Below are positions 9,051 through 18,531 of a stretch of 64,000 nucleotides of DNA, in pieces; the first letter of the stretch is position 1, and each line of letters opens with the position of its first letter. A model generated the notes under the pieces. The model ran no database searches and was not told where the DNA came from. It saw only the letters and a list, made by a program, of their open reading frames with translations. The DNA comes from Catonella morbi ATCC 51271 (GTDB lineage: Bacteria; Bacillota; Clostridia; Lachnospirales; Lachnospiraceae): contig NZ_KI535366.1 in NCBI RefSeq assembly GCF_000160035.2, positions 273,571-337,570 on the forward strand, given 5' to 3'. The position numbers and the translations under genes are program-made.

Positions 9051-9149
9051 AGTTTTACCTCCCATTTTATAATTATGATAACATCACATTTTCAAAATAA
9101 TGTCTTAGTTATAAGGCATTGTTTTCAAAACACAATTTTACAAAATATT

Positions 9150-9185
9150 CTGCAACTACCATAGTAGAATGTATGATAGTTGCAG
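9150..9185 (-). promoter_or_regulatory. Stem-loop between the binding lipoprotein and ATPase genes
   Basis: CTGCAACTA (9150-9158) and TAGTTGCAG (9177-9185) form a perfect 9-bp stem with an 18-nt loop. No strong T-run follows on the minus strand. Such a hairpin could stabilise or partly terminate transcripts so that the binding protein is made in excess. This role is inferred. Confidence 0.45.
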
Positions 9186-9285
9186 ATAATTGGTATTATT
9201 ACAACTTAGCTATAGTACAAATATCATTTGATATACTGTATAAGCAAATTTGAAATTTCAGTTCTGCTACATAAATAATTTCAGC

Positions 9286-10446
9286 TTAGTCTAATTCATA
9301 CTTATCGCCAAATTCTTTTTCGAATTCTTTTTTTGTACCGGGAACCACAATTTCACCGCTTAAAATCTTAGCTTTAACTTCTTCTACCTTCTTAAGAACT
9401 TCTTCTGAAAGGAGATTTGTTGTAGGAGCTATATCTACACCACCTTTTGAAAGGTCATATACAACCTCACCGCTCTGAAGAGTTCCGTCAACAAGCTGCT
9501 TAACCGTATCATAAACAGCATTGTCTACACGCTTCATAGCAGAAGTAATAACTGTATCAGGCGCTAAAGAACTCTGATCTGTATCTACACCGATAGCTGA
9601 AATCTTAGCTTCCTGACAAGCCTGGATAACACCGACACCTGTACCGCCCGCTGCGTGGAAGATAACATCCGCACCGTTGGTAATCATGGTTGTAGCACTT
9701 GTTTTTCCGATAGCAGGATCCGCAAAGTTATTTGCATTTATCTGCTGAACCTTAGCTTTAGGATTAGCCGCATATACACCTGCAAGATATCCGTAACCAA
9801 ACTTGTTCATCATATCACTTGCCATACCAAGTACAAAACCTACGTTATTCTTCTTTGTCATAAGACCGGCTACATAACCAACAAGGTAAGAAGCCTGTTC
9901 CTGCTTAAATGTAAGACAGGTTACATTTGGAAGAGCTGCATTACTTGCATCATCAATAATAGCAAATTTAATGTCAGGATGTGCCTCAGCAGCCTTCTTT
10001 GTAGCCTCAGCAAGTTTAAATCCTACACATAAAATAAGATCATATTCCTCATCTACAAAAGTTTCAATATTACTTGTGTAATCTGCATCTGTCTTTGACT
10101 CAAGGTAGTTAATTGTTACACCAAAGTCTTTATTTGCCTGCTCAAGACCTTTCCATGAAGTCTCATTAAATGAGTGATCGTGAATTCCGCCTACGTCAGT
10201 AATAAGTCCTACCTTGAATTCAGACTTAGCTGCAGATGTGCCGGAAGTCTTTGAAGCACTGTCTGTCTTAGATGCACTTGTTGTACTTGTTGTGCTACCC
10301 TTAGATGCACTTGTTGTACTTGTTGCAGTGCTACCCTTTGATGAACCGGCACTACTTGTCTTTTTGCCGTCAGCATTACCGCCACAGGCTGCTAATGAAA
10401 GCACCATAACTGCTGACATGGCCATTGCTAAAATTCTTTTTTTCAT
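9286..10446 (-). CDS. BmpA-family nucleoside-binding lipoprotein
   Basis: This 386-residue extracellular solute-binding protein captures nucleosides for the ABC transporter. A lipoprotein signal is clear: MKKRILAMAM, hydrophobic stretch, then lipobox LAAC with Cys21. A Ser/Thr/Lys-rich linker of about 50 residues follows, built from imperfect repeats such as SKGST-TSTTSA. The Bmp/Med domain starts near residue 75 with KVGLITDVGGIHDHSFNE. KKAAEAHPDIKFAIID and GGTGVGVIQACQE are also family-like. AAAGGAG lies 7 nt before the ATG. Confidence 0.94.
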   Translation of the reverse strand: MKKRILAMAMSAVMVLSLAACGGNADGKKTSSAGSSKGSTATSTTSASKGSTTSTTSASKTDSASKTSGTSAAKSEFKVGLITDVGGIHDHSFNETSWKGLEQANKDFGVTINYLESKTDADYTSNIETFVDEEYDLILCVGFKLAEATKKAAEAHPDIKFAIIDDASNAALPNVTCLTFKQEQASYLVGYVAGLMTKKNNVGFVLGMASDMMNKFGYGYLAGVYAANPKAKVQQINANNFADPAIGKTSATTMITNGADVIFHAAGGTGVGVIQACQEAKISAIGVDTDQSSLAPDTVITSAMKRVDNAVYDTVKQLVDGTLQSGEVVYDLSKGGVDIAPTTNLLSEEVLKKVEEVKAKILSGEIVVPGTKKEFEKEFGDKYELD

Positions 10447-10483
10447 TTCTTTTCTCCTTTTTTAAGAATTTTTTTATGTTATA

Positions 10484-10497
10484 CTGCCTTAAGGCAG
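10484..10497. promoter_or_regulatory. 14-bp perfect palindrome between udp and the lipoprotein gene
   Basis: CTGCCTTAAGGCAG is fully symmetric and lies 35 bp past the udp stop and about 38 bp before the lipoprotein start. A loopless palindrome suits a dimeric protein site better than an RNA hairpin, but nothing else identifies it. Confidence 0.3.
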
Positions 10498-10532
10498 CAG
10501 TAACCAAATTAGATATAAACTAAACGCTATTA

Positions 10533-11315
10533 TTAGGACTTTGAATTGTCTTCCTTGATAAGCAGTCTTATTGCTTCTACAGCAGTGACTATAGCCGCTT
10601 CTGTATCGTGCACCTGCTCATTTGGAAGATTTTTCTTTGCCCTTTCCTGGTTGGCAACAACTAAGAAACAGGAGCCTACTCTTACTCTTAAAAAGCTTCC
10701 TGCTATAAACAGTGCCGCAGACTCCATTTCAGAAGCAAGACAGCCCATTCTAAGCCACGCCTGCCACTTATTTTGAAGCTCATAGCTTACAGGCATAATA
10801 TCCGGTTCATGCTGTCCGAAGAAAGAATCCTTGCATTGGACTACACCTACATGATATCTCTCTTTCAAGGATTTTGCCGAGTTTATAAGAGCATTCATAA
10901 CTTCTACGTTTGAAACGGCAGGATATTCTATAGGTGCAAACTCCCTGCTTGTACCCTCCATACGGATAGCTCCACTTGCAATAACCACATCTCCGCCTAT
11001 AACCTCATCCTGCATACCGCCACAGGTACCTACTCTTATAAAAGTATCTGCCCCACATTTTGAAAGTTCATCTATTGCTATTGAAGCAGACGGTCCCCCG
11101 ATACCTGTTGAAGTTACACTGACCTTTACACCATCTAATGTACCTGTATATGTAACGTATTCTCTGCTGTCTGCTACAAGAACAGGATTATCAAAATGCG
11201 CTGCAATCTTTGCGCACCTTTTTGGATCTCCCGGAAGAATAACATATCTTCCGACATCACCTTTTCCTACCCCTGTATGATACTGCTTTCCAGAGCCTTC
11301 TGAGTAATCAATCAT
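10533..11315 (-). CDS. udp: Uridine phosphorylase
   Basis: It converts uridine and phosphate to uracil and ribose 1-phosphate. The 260-residue protein shows the NP-I family phosphate site [42 protein letters not shown], and the nucleoside-binding ESFFG-like stretch [25 protein letters not shown] supplies the ribose-contacting Glu. I chose ATG 11315 because GGAGG lies 6 nt upstream; the frame extends to a TTG at 11327 that overlaps this site. It is the first gene of the nucleoside operon, with a promoter near 11500. Confidence 0.95.
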   Translation of the reverse strand: MIDYSEGSGKQYHTGVGKGDVGRYVILPGDPKRCAKIAAHFDNPVLVADSREYVTYTGTLDGVKVSVTSTGIGGPSASIAIDELSKCGADTFIRVGTCGGMQDEVIGGDVVIASGAIRMEGTSREFAPIEYPAVSNVEVMNALINSAKSLKERYHVGVVQCKDSFFGQHEPDIMPVSYELQNKWQAWLRMGCLASEMESAALFIAGSFLRVRVGSCFLVVANQERAKKNLPNEQVHDTEAAIVTAVEAIRLLIKEDNSKS

Positions 11316-11400
11316 TTTTTCCTCCAAGCAATCGTCGCATCTTTGTGTAGTTTGTCTAAGATTATTGTGATATAACTAAGATTTTATAACTTTTACTTCA

Positions 11401-11430
11401 CATATTAAAGGACATTTGTCCTTTAATATG
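11401..11430. promoter_or_regulatory. Perfect 14-bp-arm palindrome in the udp leader
   Basis: CATATTAAAGGACA (11401-11414) and TGTCCTTTAATATG (11417-11430) are exact reverse complements separated by two bases. It lies in the predicted 5' leader about 85 nt before the udp start and about 60 nt after the predicted transcription start. No T-run follows, so it is either an RNA stem or a large dimer-binding site. Confidence 0.55.
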
Positions 11431-11464
11431 ATTAATTATTGATTTTAATGTTAAAAATATCAAT

Positions 11465-11521
11465 TAAGTTTACGACAAATGGTAAGTTTATACCTATTAT
11501 ATACTAAAACTTCTAAACTTA
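11465..11521. promoter_or_regulatory. TAAGTTTA repeats bracketing the udp promoter (putative operator)
   Basis: TAAGTTTA occurs at 11465-11472 and 11483-11490, and its inverted copy TAAACTTA at 11514-11521. The second and third copies flank the -10 box and spacer, and the third overlaps the -35 box. This arrangement fits a repressor that occludes polymerase. The cognate protein, perhaps the Crp/Fnr protein of this operon, is a guess. Confidence 0.4.
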
Positions 11522-11524
11522 CAA
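11496..11524 (-). promoter_or_regulatory. SigA-type promoter of the nucleoside operon
   Basis: On the minus strand, -35 TTGTAA (11519-11524), a 17-bp spacer and a perfect -10 TATAAT (11496-11501) predict a start near 11489. That gives a leader of about 170 nt before udp. Confidence 0.6.
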
Positions 11525-11544
11525 ATATTAATATTAAATGATGT

Positions 11545-11568
11545 GGGTGTCAAAATTATTTGACACCC
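11545..11568. repeat. Perfect hairpin beside repeat B
   Basis: GGGTGTCAAA (11545-11554) and TTTGACACCC (11559-11568) pair perfectly around ATTA. It ends two bases before repeat B and shares the TGTCAAA/TTTGACA core found inside that repeat, so it may belong to the same element or serve as a terminator for polC without a clear T-run. Confidence 0.5.
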
Positions 11569-11570
11569 AA

Positions 11571-11743
11571 TGATACAGGATTGCTTCGGCTTCACCTCTC
11601 CGGGTCCTTGCAAAATATTCGTAATCCGCTCATTTTTTTGCAAAAAATGGCTACTTACTCATATTTTTTGCGTGTCAAAAGATAATAAATTCTCTTGCAA
11701 GCAAGCTTGCATCGAATTTTTATACTTTTGACACTTGTATCAT
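11571..11743 (+). repeat. Dispersed 173-bp repeat, copy B
   Basis: The element runs from TGATACAGG to TTGTATCAT, so its tips are inverted (TGATACA/TGTATCA). Inside are GTGTCAAAAG (about 11672-11681) paired with CTTTTGACAC, an inner AAATTC/GAATTT stem, and a TGCAAG/CTTGCA loop hairpin. The left half holds ATTCGTAATCCGCTC and a TTTTTTGCAAAAAA palindrome. It begins one base past the polC stop codon. It has the same length as copy C. Confidence 0.9.
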
Positions 11744-11744
11744 A

Positions 11745-14700
11745 TTAAATCATATCAAATAATGAAATCTGGCTTGAGTTTGGAAGGTCAGCTATAATAC
11801 CGAGCTCAGTCATTTTGTCTAAGGCAGTTTGAGTAGTACCTTTGGCGCGTTGTTTTAAATCATCTTTAGAAAGGAATTTTCCTTTTTTAGCAGCCTCATA
11901 TAAGGCGTAGGCAGCCTTGTCTCCCAGCCCCTCAATAGTAACCAGAGCAGGCATTATCTTACCGTCAATAATCCGGAAATGCTTTGGTTTTGCCTTATAT
12001 ATGTCAATTGGCATAAATTCAAAGCCTCTTGCATACATTTCAAGCACAATATACGCATCTCCCAAAGTATCCTCATCTGTCTTTTTTCTTTGGTATTTTT
12101 CCATTTTTTTAATTTCTTTAATAACATTTAACAGTTTTTCTTTACCAAAGCAGAACAAGCCATAATCGAAAGCCTTTGCCCTTATGCTGAAATACGCTGA
12201 ATAATATGCAAGCGGATAATGCACTTTAAAATACGCGATTCTCAAAGCCATCATAATGTATGCCACGGCGTGAGCCTTAGGGAACATATATTTAATTTTC
12301 TTACAAGACCATATATACCAGTCAGGCACATTATGCTCAAGCATTTCCTGCTCCCATTCCGGTGTCAGTCCCTTTCCTTTACGCACGCTCTCCATTATCT
12401 TAAAGGCATGTCCGGGCTCAAGCCCCATATCTATAAGATAAATCATAATATCATCTCTGGTGCAGATTGCAGTTGACAATTCACACTTGTTTTCAGCTAT
12501 AAGTGTCTGTGTATTACCTGTCCATACATCAGTTCCATGTGAAAGTCCCGAAATTCTAACCAAGTCTGAAAAACACTTAGGTTTAGTATCTCTGAGCATC
12601 TGCATAACGAAGTCTGTTCCAAGCTCAGGCAACCCTAAGCTTCCAAGGTCATATCCGTCCAAATCTTCAGCCTTTAAATCTAAAGAATCAAGACTGTTAA
12701 ATAATGAAAGAACTTTCTCATCATCAAATCTAATTTCTCTTGCCACTACTCCCGTCAAATCTTCAAGCATCCTTATCATAGTCGGATCGTCGTGTCCCAG
12801 TATGTCTAACTTCAAAAGATTGTGGTCGATTGAATGATAATCAAAATGAGTGGTTATAATAGGTGTATCCATCTTATTTGCCGGGTGCTGTACCGGAGTA
12901 AATGAATTAATATTCTCTCCCAACGGAAGTACAACTATGCCCCCGGGATGCTGTCCCGTAGTTCGCCTTACACCTATACAACCTGCTGAAACTCTTTCTA
13001 TTTCAGATCTTCTCATAACAATATTGTCATGCTCTTCATTATACTTTAATACATATCCGTAGGCTGTTTTATCAGCAACTCCGCCGATAGTACCGGCTCT
13101 GAAAGTCTGTCCTTCACCAAAGATTACTTCAGTGTAGGCATGTGCCTTTGCCTGATATTCACCCGAAAAGTTAAGGTCTATATCCGGCTCCTTATCTCCG
13201 TTAAAGCCGAGGAAGGTTTCAAAAGGGATGTCATGTCCGTCTTTTATAAGAGGTTTCCCGCACACAGGACAGTTTTTATCAGGCATGTCACAACCGCTTT
13301 TACCTGAAAAACTCTTTACTTCATCTGAATCAAAATCAACATAATGACAGTGCTCACAATAATAATGTGCCGAAAGAGAATTAACCTCTGTGATTCCCGA
13401 CAAAAATGCCACAAAGGAAGAACCTACCGAGCCTCTGGAGCCTACCAAATAGCCATCTTCATTTGATTTCCAAACTAATTTTTGCGCAATTATGTACATA
13501 ACTGCAAATCCGTTTGAAATAATGGAATTTAATTCATGTTCAAGCCTGTCCACTACCTTTTTAGGCAAATCATCTCCATATATCTCATGTGCCTTGTCAT
13601 AGCAGATTCTTCTTAGCTCAGCATCTGAATTTTCAATAATCGGAGCACATTTATCAGGGCGAACAGGTGAAATATTTTCTATCATATCGGCAATAAGATT
13701 GGTATTGGTTATAACTACCTCTTCTGCCTTTTCCTTGCCTAAATAAGCAAATTCCTCAAGCATCTCCTCTGTAGTCCTAAGATATAGCGGCAAAGGTCTG
13801 TCTGCATCCTTCATTCCCTTTGACCAGAGAAGATATTTTCTGTAAATCTCATCCTCAGGATTTAGAAAATGAGCATCACAGGTTGCCACTACCGGCTTGT
13901 TAAATTTTTCGCCAAGTTCAACTATCTTTCTGTTGATTTCTCTTAAGTCCTCTTCACTTGTAATATCAGGAACCCTGTCACTTTCAATCATAAAGCCGTT
14001 ATTATCAAGCGGCTGAATTTCAAAGTAATCATAGAAGTCAGCAATAGCCGCCAACTCATCCTCTCCATGACGGCGTAAAACAGCCTGGTACAACTCTCCT
14101 GCTTCACAGGCTGAGCCAATAATCAAGCCTTCCCTGTTCGCCATAAGCAGACTCTTGGGAATTCTCGGTCTTCTTTGGAAATACTCTAAGTGCGACAATG
14201 AAACTAATTTATATAAATTTATACGTCCGATGTCATTTTTGGCTAAAATGATGATATGGTCAGTTCCCATTTTTTTAATGGTATCACAGCAAAATCCCTC
14301 ATTAGTATTAAAATTACCTAAGAGTTCATTTCCGTATTTTGTAACAGCCAGTTCACAGAGTTTAATATAAATTTCAGCAGTACAGCCTGCATCATCTACC
14401 GCCCTATGGTGATGTTCAAGTGTAATCCCAAGTCTTTCTGCCACAGTGTCAAGCTTATAATTCTTAAGTCCCGGAAGAAGAACTCTGGATATTGTCACTG
14501 TATCGGCTATGGTAAAGTCTTCATTTAGACCAAGCCTTTTCATATTTTCAAAAATAAAGCTTGTATCAAAGGATGCATTATGTGCTACCAGAAAACATCC
14601 CTTACAAAACTCCAAAAATGCCGGAAGAATTACATCTATTTCAGGCTCATTTATAACCATATCCTGTGTGATGCTTGTAAGCTTGGTTATTTCCTCCGGA

Positions 14701-16136
14701 ATACTTTGTTTGGGATTGACAAAAGCTGAAAATTTATCTATAACCTTGCCCCCCATAACCTTTACAGCGCCAATTTCTATAATTCTGCAGTTTTTAGGTC
14801 CAAAACCTGTAGTCTCTATATCAAAAACAACAGCCGGGTCAGTAAGCTTCTGCCCCTTATCCATCCTTACAGCAGGAGTCATATCATTTACAAGATAACC
14901 TTCTACCCCGTATATAAGCTTAAAATCCTTCATTTTAAGCTTAGCCTTTGCATGAAGAGCATTGGTAAAACCCTGTACCACTCCATGATCGGTCAGAGCG
15001 ACTGCACTATGTCCCCATTCTGAAAGTGTTTTAAGAAGATTTCCCGGATCAATAACTGCATCCATCTCACTCATATTAGTATGAAGATGAAGCTCTACCC
15101 TCTTTTTCTCGCTGTTGTCCATACGTTTAACGGTAAAATCAGGAATTTCCTTTATTCCGTTTGCAAAACCTAAGGTAAGTTCTCCCGCATAGGTATCGTC
15201 CTGTGCATCTGCATTTATTTTAATAAAACTGCCCGGTGCAAGTTTTTTCTTTAATTCTTCTTTATTTTCCGGATCAGTCCATATTTTACAGGTTATACTG
15301 TCCGTAAAATCCGTAATTGTAAAAGCTAAGATAATTTTACCGGTCTTAGTTTCTTTATCTTCTAAACTTACAATTTTCCCTTTTACGATCAAATCCTTTT
15401 GCGGCTCTGTTATATCCTTTAGCTTTACGGAAGAACCTTCAAAATTCCTTCCGTAGATCATGCTCGGATCATTTGATTGGACCTTTTTCTTATAAAATCC
15501 ATCGGATTTGTAGGATTTTTTCCCGTTACTCTTAAATTCCTGCTTCTTTTCAGTCTTAGATAATGATGCCTGTTCCGGCTTTGGCCTGCTCTCAAGTATT
15601 TCTTCAATAGTATAAACATCCTTATCTTCTTTAGCGGATTTCTGTGATTCCTTAAATTTTAACTTGATATTTATTTCTTTATTAAATCTCTTTAGAAAAA
15701 CAAGCTTCATCCAGTCTGATATGTTTTCAAGTTTCTCTCTGATAATGAAATTATCTTCACTCTCTATATAAACAGTTGTTTCATCAAAATCAATTTCACT
15801 GTTGTTCAGTATATTATAGTAAATCTTTCCCTGTTCATTTAATTCTTCAAGAATATTGGTTTTATTTTTTTCAAAAATATGTTTAATTGAAAAATCTGAT
15901 AAATCATACCTCTCTTCAATCAGTACAGTCTGTTCTTTAGAAGTAAATATCTGCTTCTTTAGCACATTCTGCATAGAAATAATATGACTTCTGCTTACAG
16001 GAGTAATACCAGATAATATTACCGTTATTTCACCCCTCATTTTTGAAACAACAACTTTTTCAACTGAAGTATCATTAAAAGCCCTTTCAAGTTCCTCATT
16101 AATTACAAGGTCACTAAAAGCCTCATGAAAATCCAT
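11745..16136 (-). CDS. polC: DNA polymerase III PolC-type alpha subunit with proofreading exonuclease
   Basis: The main replicative polymerase of low-GC Gram-positives, 1463 residues. An N-terminal domain (about 1-230) precedes an OB fold, the PHP region (VELHLHTNMSEMDAV, about 346-360), a DEDDh exonuclease (VFDIETTGFG, about 435; AHNASFDTSF; HHRAVDDA), then the PolC zinc finger (CEHCH...CDMPDKNCPVCG, about 925-960) and the catalytic palm with PDIDLNFSG. The helix-hairpin-helix and tail LPNSSQISLFDMI close it. It lies 1 bp downstream of ispG, at the end of the pyrH-to-polC operon. Confidence 0.98.
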   Translation of the reverse strand: MDFHEAFSDLVINEELERAFNDTSVEKVVVSKMRGEITVILSGITPVSRSHIISMQNVLKKQIFTSKEQTVLIEERYDLSDFSIKHIFEKNKTNILEELNEQGKIYYNILNNSEIDFDETTVYIESEDNFIIREKLENISDWMKLVFLKRFNKEINIKLKFKESQKSAKEDKDVYTIEEILESRPKPEQASLSKTEKKQEFKSNGKKSYKSDGFYKKKVQSNDPSMIYGRNFEGSSVKLKDITEPQKDLIVKGKIVSLEDKETKTGKIILAFTITDFTDSITCKIWTDPENKEELKKKLAPGSFIKINADAQDDTYAGELTLGFANGIKEIPDFTVKRMDNSEKKRVELHLHTNMSEMDAVIDPGNLLKTLSEWGHSAVALTDHGVVQGFTNALHAKAKLKMKDFKLIYGVEGYLVNDMTPAVRMDKGQKLTDPAVVFDIETTGFGPKNCRIIEIGAVKVMGGKVIDKFSAFVNPKQSIPEEITKLTSITQDMVINEPEIDVILPAFLEFCKGCFLVAHNASFDTSFIFENMKRLGLNEDFTIADTVTISRVLLPGLKNYKLDTVAERLGITLEHHHRAVDDAGCTAEIYIKLCELAVTKYGNELLGNFNTNEGFCCDTIKKMGTDHIIILAKNDIGRINLYKLVSLSHLEYFQRRPRIPKSLLMANREGLIIGSACEAGELYQAVLRRHGEDELAAIADFYDYFEIQPLDNNGFMIESDRVPDITSEEDLREINRKIVELGEKFNKPVVATCDAHFLNPEDEIYRKYLLWSKGMKDADRPLPLYLRTTEEMLEEFAYLGKEKAEEVVITNTNLIADMIENISPVRPDKCAPIIENSDAELRRICYDKAHEIYGDDLPKKVVDRLEHELNSIISNGFAVMYIIAQKLVWKSNEDGYLVGSRGSVGSSFVAFLSGITEVNSLSAHYYCEHCHYVDFDSDEVKSFSGKSGCDMPDKNCPVCGKPLIKDGHDIPFETFLGFNGDKEPDIDLNFSGEYQAKAHAYTEVIFGEGQTFRAGTIGGVADKTAYGYVLKYNEEHDNIVMRRSEIERVSAGCIGVRRTTGQHPGGIVVLPLGENINSFTPVQHPANKMDTPIITTHFDYHSIDHNLLKLDILGHDDPTMIRMLEDLTGVVAREIRFDDEKVLSLFNSLDSLDLKAEDLDGYDLGSLGLPELGTDFVMQMLRDTKPKCFSDLVRISGLSHGTDVWTGNTQTLIAENKCELSTAICTRDDIMIYLIDMGLEPGHAFKIMESVRKGKGLTPEWEQEMLEHNVPDWYIWSCKKIKYMFPKAHAVAYIMMALRIAYFKVHYPLAYYSAYFSIRAKAFDYGLFCFGKEKLLNVIKEIKKMEKYQRKKTDEDTLGDAYIVLEMYARGFEFMPIDIYKAKPKHFRIIDGKIMPALVTIEGLGDKAAYALYEAAKKGKFLSKDDLKQRAKGTTQTALDKMTELGIIADLPNSSQISLFDMI

Positions 16137-16137
16137 A

Positions 16138-17214
16138 TTACTTTCCTTTCTCAGCTTTCAAAATATCAAGTTCTTCCTTAAGTCCCATTAAAAGTTCAGA
16201 CTCGGGAAGTCTTTTTATTATCTCCCCTTTTTTAATTATAAGGCCGGCATTTTTACCGCCGCAGATGCCTAAATCTGCTTCCCTTGCCTCTCCCGGGCCG
16301 TTTACAACACATCCCATAACCGCAACTTTAATATCTAAATCCATATAATCTTCAAGAAGCTTATTTACTTTTTCCTCAAGTCCGATAAGGTCGATATCAG
16401 TTCTGCCACAGGTAGGACAGGAAACTATTTCTGCTCCGCCTTTTCTAAGGCCCAAAGCCTTTAATATCATCTTTGCAGACTTTATTTCTTCAACAGGATT
16501 GCCTGTGAGAGAAACTCTTACGGTATCGCCTATTCCCTGATAAAGTATAATTCCGAGTCCCACGCTTGACTTGATATTTCCGGATATCAGTGAACCCGAT
16601 TCTGTAATTCCTACATGTAAAGGTATGTCTGTGCGTGTGGCAATCAGTTCGTGAGCCTTGATACATTCCATTACATTGGAAGATTTAATACTGATTACCA
16701 GATTATGATAATCCATATCTTCGATTAATTTTGCATTGTTTAAAGCACTTTCAACCAGGGCTTCACTTGTAACAGTACCGTATTTTTCAAGTATTTCTTT
16801 TTCAAGAGAACCACTGTTTACACCAACCCTTATCGGCACCCGGTACTTCTTTGCTACATCAATTACAGCCCTAAGTTTTTCCTCCGAACCGATATTACCG
16901 GGATTTATCCTTATTTTATCGGCTCCGTTTTCCATAGCAGCTATGGCAAGGCGGTAATCAAAATGAATATCTGCCACCAACGGAATGTTTATAGCCTTTT
17001 TTATATCTTTAAATGCAAGGGCTGCTTTCATATCAGGAACCGCGCATCTTATAATGTCACAGCCTGCTTTTTCAAGTTCCTTTATCTGAGCTACAGTAGA
17101 CTTTACATCCTGAGTCTTGGTATTTGTCATAGACTGTATTAAAACAGGATTACCGCCACCGATAACCCTGTCTCCAATCTTTACTACTCTTGTAGTCTTG
17201 ATATTGTTTTCCAT
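16138..17214 (-). CDS. ispG: 4-hydroxy-3-methylbut-2-enyl diphosphate synthase
   Basis: IspG (GcpE) reductively opens MEcPP to HMBPP in the MEP isoprenoid pathway using a [4Fe-4S] cluster. The 358-residue bacterial type shows VLIQSMTNTKTQDV near the N-terminus, LVADIHFDYRLA and DKIRINPGNIG in the TIM barrel, and cluster ligands in SCPTCGRTDID and VMGCVVNGPGEA. With dxr three genes upstream, it ties isoprenoid supply to envelope genes in this operon. Confidence 0.97.
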   Translation of the reverse strand: MENNIKTTRVVKIGDRVIGGGNPVLIQSMTNTKTQDVKSTVAQIKELEKAGCDIIRCAVPDMKAALAFKDIKKAINIPLVADIHFDYRLAIAAMENGADKIRINPGNIGSEEKLRAVIDVAKKYRVPIRVGVNSGSLEKEILEKYGTVTSEALVESALNNAKLIEDMDYHNLVISIKSSNVMECIKAHELIATRTDIPLHVGITESGSLISGNIKSSVGLGIILYQGIGDTVRVSLTGNPVEEIKSAKMILKALGLRKGGAEIVSCPTCGRTDIDLIGLEEKVNKLLEDYMDLDIKVAVMGCVVNGPGEAREADLGICGGKNAGLIIKKGEIIKRLPESELLMGLKEELDILKAEKGK

Positions 17215-17217
17215 AAT

Positions 17218-18516
17218 TTACCCTATAATTCTAAGAATATCATTGAATAATATAACTACCATAAGTATCATAAGCAGTACAAAACCCGCAAAATGTACCT
17301 TTCCTTCTTTGTCCGGATCGATAGGCTTGCCTCTGACTGCCTCTATGATGAGAAATACAAGTCTTCCTCCGTCCAGGGCAGGTATAGGAAGCAGGTTCAT
17401 AACTCCCAGGTTGGCTGAAATAAGTATACTTATACTTGCCATACTTAAAAGTATTACCATTATTCCTTCATTCTTGCTCTGCTCATAGGAATTGCCTATC
17501 ATATTAACAATACCCACCGGTCCTGCTATATCTTTAGCTTTAACTCTTCCCGTTACCATCATCTTAAGTGATTCTACAGTTGTAACAACCACATATTTTG
17601 TCTCATTTAATGCATAATAAAGAGTTCCGCCAATGCCGACTTTTTCTCTTGCCGTATTGCTTACCATACCTAAGGTATAGGAGCTACCCGCACTCTTAGG
17701 TGTTACTGATATTTCTTCTATATTACCTGTCTCAGCCCTTTTAAGAGTAATCTTAGTTTCTTTACCGTCCAGCGGATTTTCTGTAAAGTAATTATTAAGA
17801 GCATTACCTGAACTTATGGCAGTCCCATTTACAGCAGTAATCACATCTCCCGCCTTGGCTCCTGCCGCTTTTAGTGCACCATCCTCAGTCACACTGTCTA
17901 TAACAGCCTCTCCGTCTCCCGGATTATAACCAAAACCAAGATAAAATCTTTCCTTTTCCTGTGGCTTTACATCAAAGCTGAGTTTTTCATCTCCTCTTTT
18001 TACCTCTATCTTAACATTCTCATCTGATAAAGGATGGAATACAAAATAACTTGAAACCTCTCTGCCTATATTTATATTGGTGCCATTAATTTTAGTAATT
18101 ACATCACCGGCACGAAGTCCCGCCTGTTCAGCAGGGTAACCGTTTGTAACACTTACTATATTACTTTTGTCTACACCGACTGAACCGATTACAAAAAGCG
18201 ACAGTACAAATGCTAAAATAAAGTTAAATAAAGGTCCTCCAAACACAGTCCAGATTCTTACCCAGACAGACTTGTTGGCAAAAGCCCCTTCATCATCACT
18301 GGCTTCATCCTCTCCTTCCATCATACAGGAGCCGCCTATAGGAAGCAGCTTTACAGACCATTTTGTGCCTGCCGCATCAAATGAAAAAAGTCTGGGACCC
18401 ATCCCCAAAGAGAATTCATTTACTGTTATTCCGCCTTTCCTGGCAAAAATATAATGACCAAATTCATGAATAATTACAACAAGAGAAAATATTACAAGTG
18501 CCCAAAAAATATTCAA
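17218..18516 (-). CDS. rseP: Site-2 intramembrane metalloprotease RseP/RasP
   Basis: This 432-residue integral membrane zinc protease cleaves anti-sigma factors and signal peptide remnants. The active site VVIIHEFGHYIFARKGG (HExxH, about residue 17) sits in the first helix, and MNLLPIPALDGGR (third zinc ligand in LDG) in a C-terminal helix. Two PDZ-like units are visible between them: VTNGYPAEQAGLRAGDVITKING (about 125-150) and SVTEDGALKAAGAKAGDVITAVNG (about 205-230). Many Firmicutes homologues have one PDZ domain, so the duplication is notable. It lies between dxr and ispG. Confidence 0.95.
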   Translation of the reverse strand: MNIFWALVIFSLVVIIHEFGHYIFARKGGITVNEFSLGMGPRLFSFDAAGTKWSVKLLPIGGSCMMEGEDEASDDEGAFANKSVWVRIWTVFGGPLFNFILAFVLSLFVIGSVGVDKSNIVSVTNGYPAEQAGLRAGDVITKINGTNINIGREVSSYFVFHPLSDENVKIEVKRGDEKLSFDVKPQEKERFYLGFGYNPGDGEAVIDSVTEDGALKAAGAKAGDVITAVNGTAISSGNALNNYFTENPLDGKETKITLKRAETGNIEEISVTPKSAGSSYTLGMVSNTAREKVGIGGTLYYALNETKYVVVTTVESLKMMVTGRVKAKDIAGPVGIVNMIGNSYEQSKNEGIMVILLSMASISILISANLGVMNLLPIPALDGGRLVFLIIEAVRGKPIDPDKEGKVHFAGFVLLMILMVVILFNDILRIIG

Positions 18517-18531
18517 AATTCTTCACCAACC

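Noticed and set aside
11437-11461. TTGAT...ATCAA as an FNR box upstream of udp
   Set aside because: The half sites are separated by about 15 bp rather than 4, so spacing does not fit FNR/Crp-type binding.
11316-11489. Purine or pyrimidine riboswitch in the udp leader
   Set aside because: No conserved riboswitch core was recognised; only a simple palindrome and AT-rich sequence are present.
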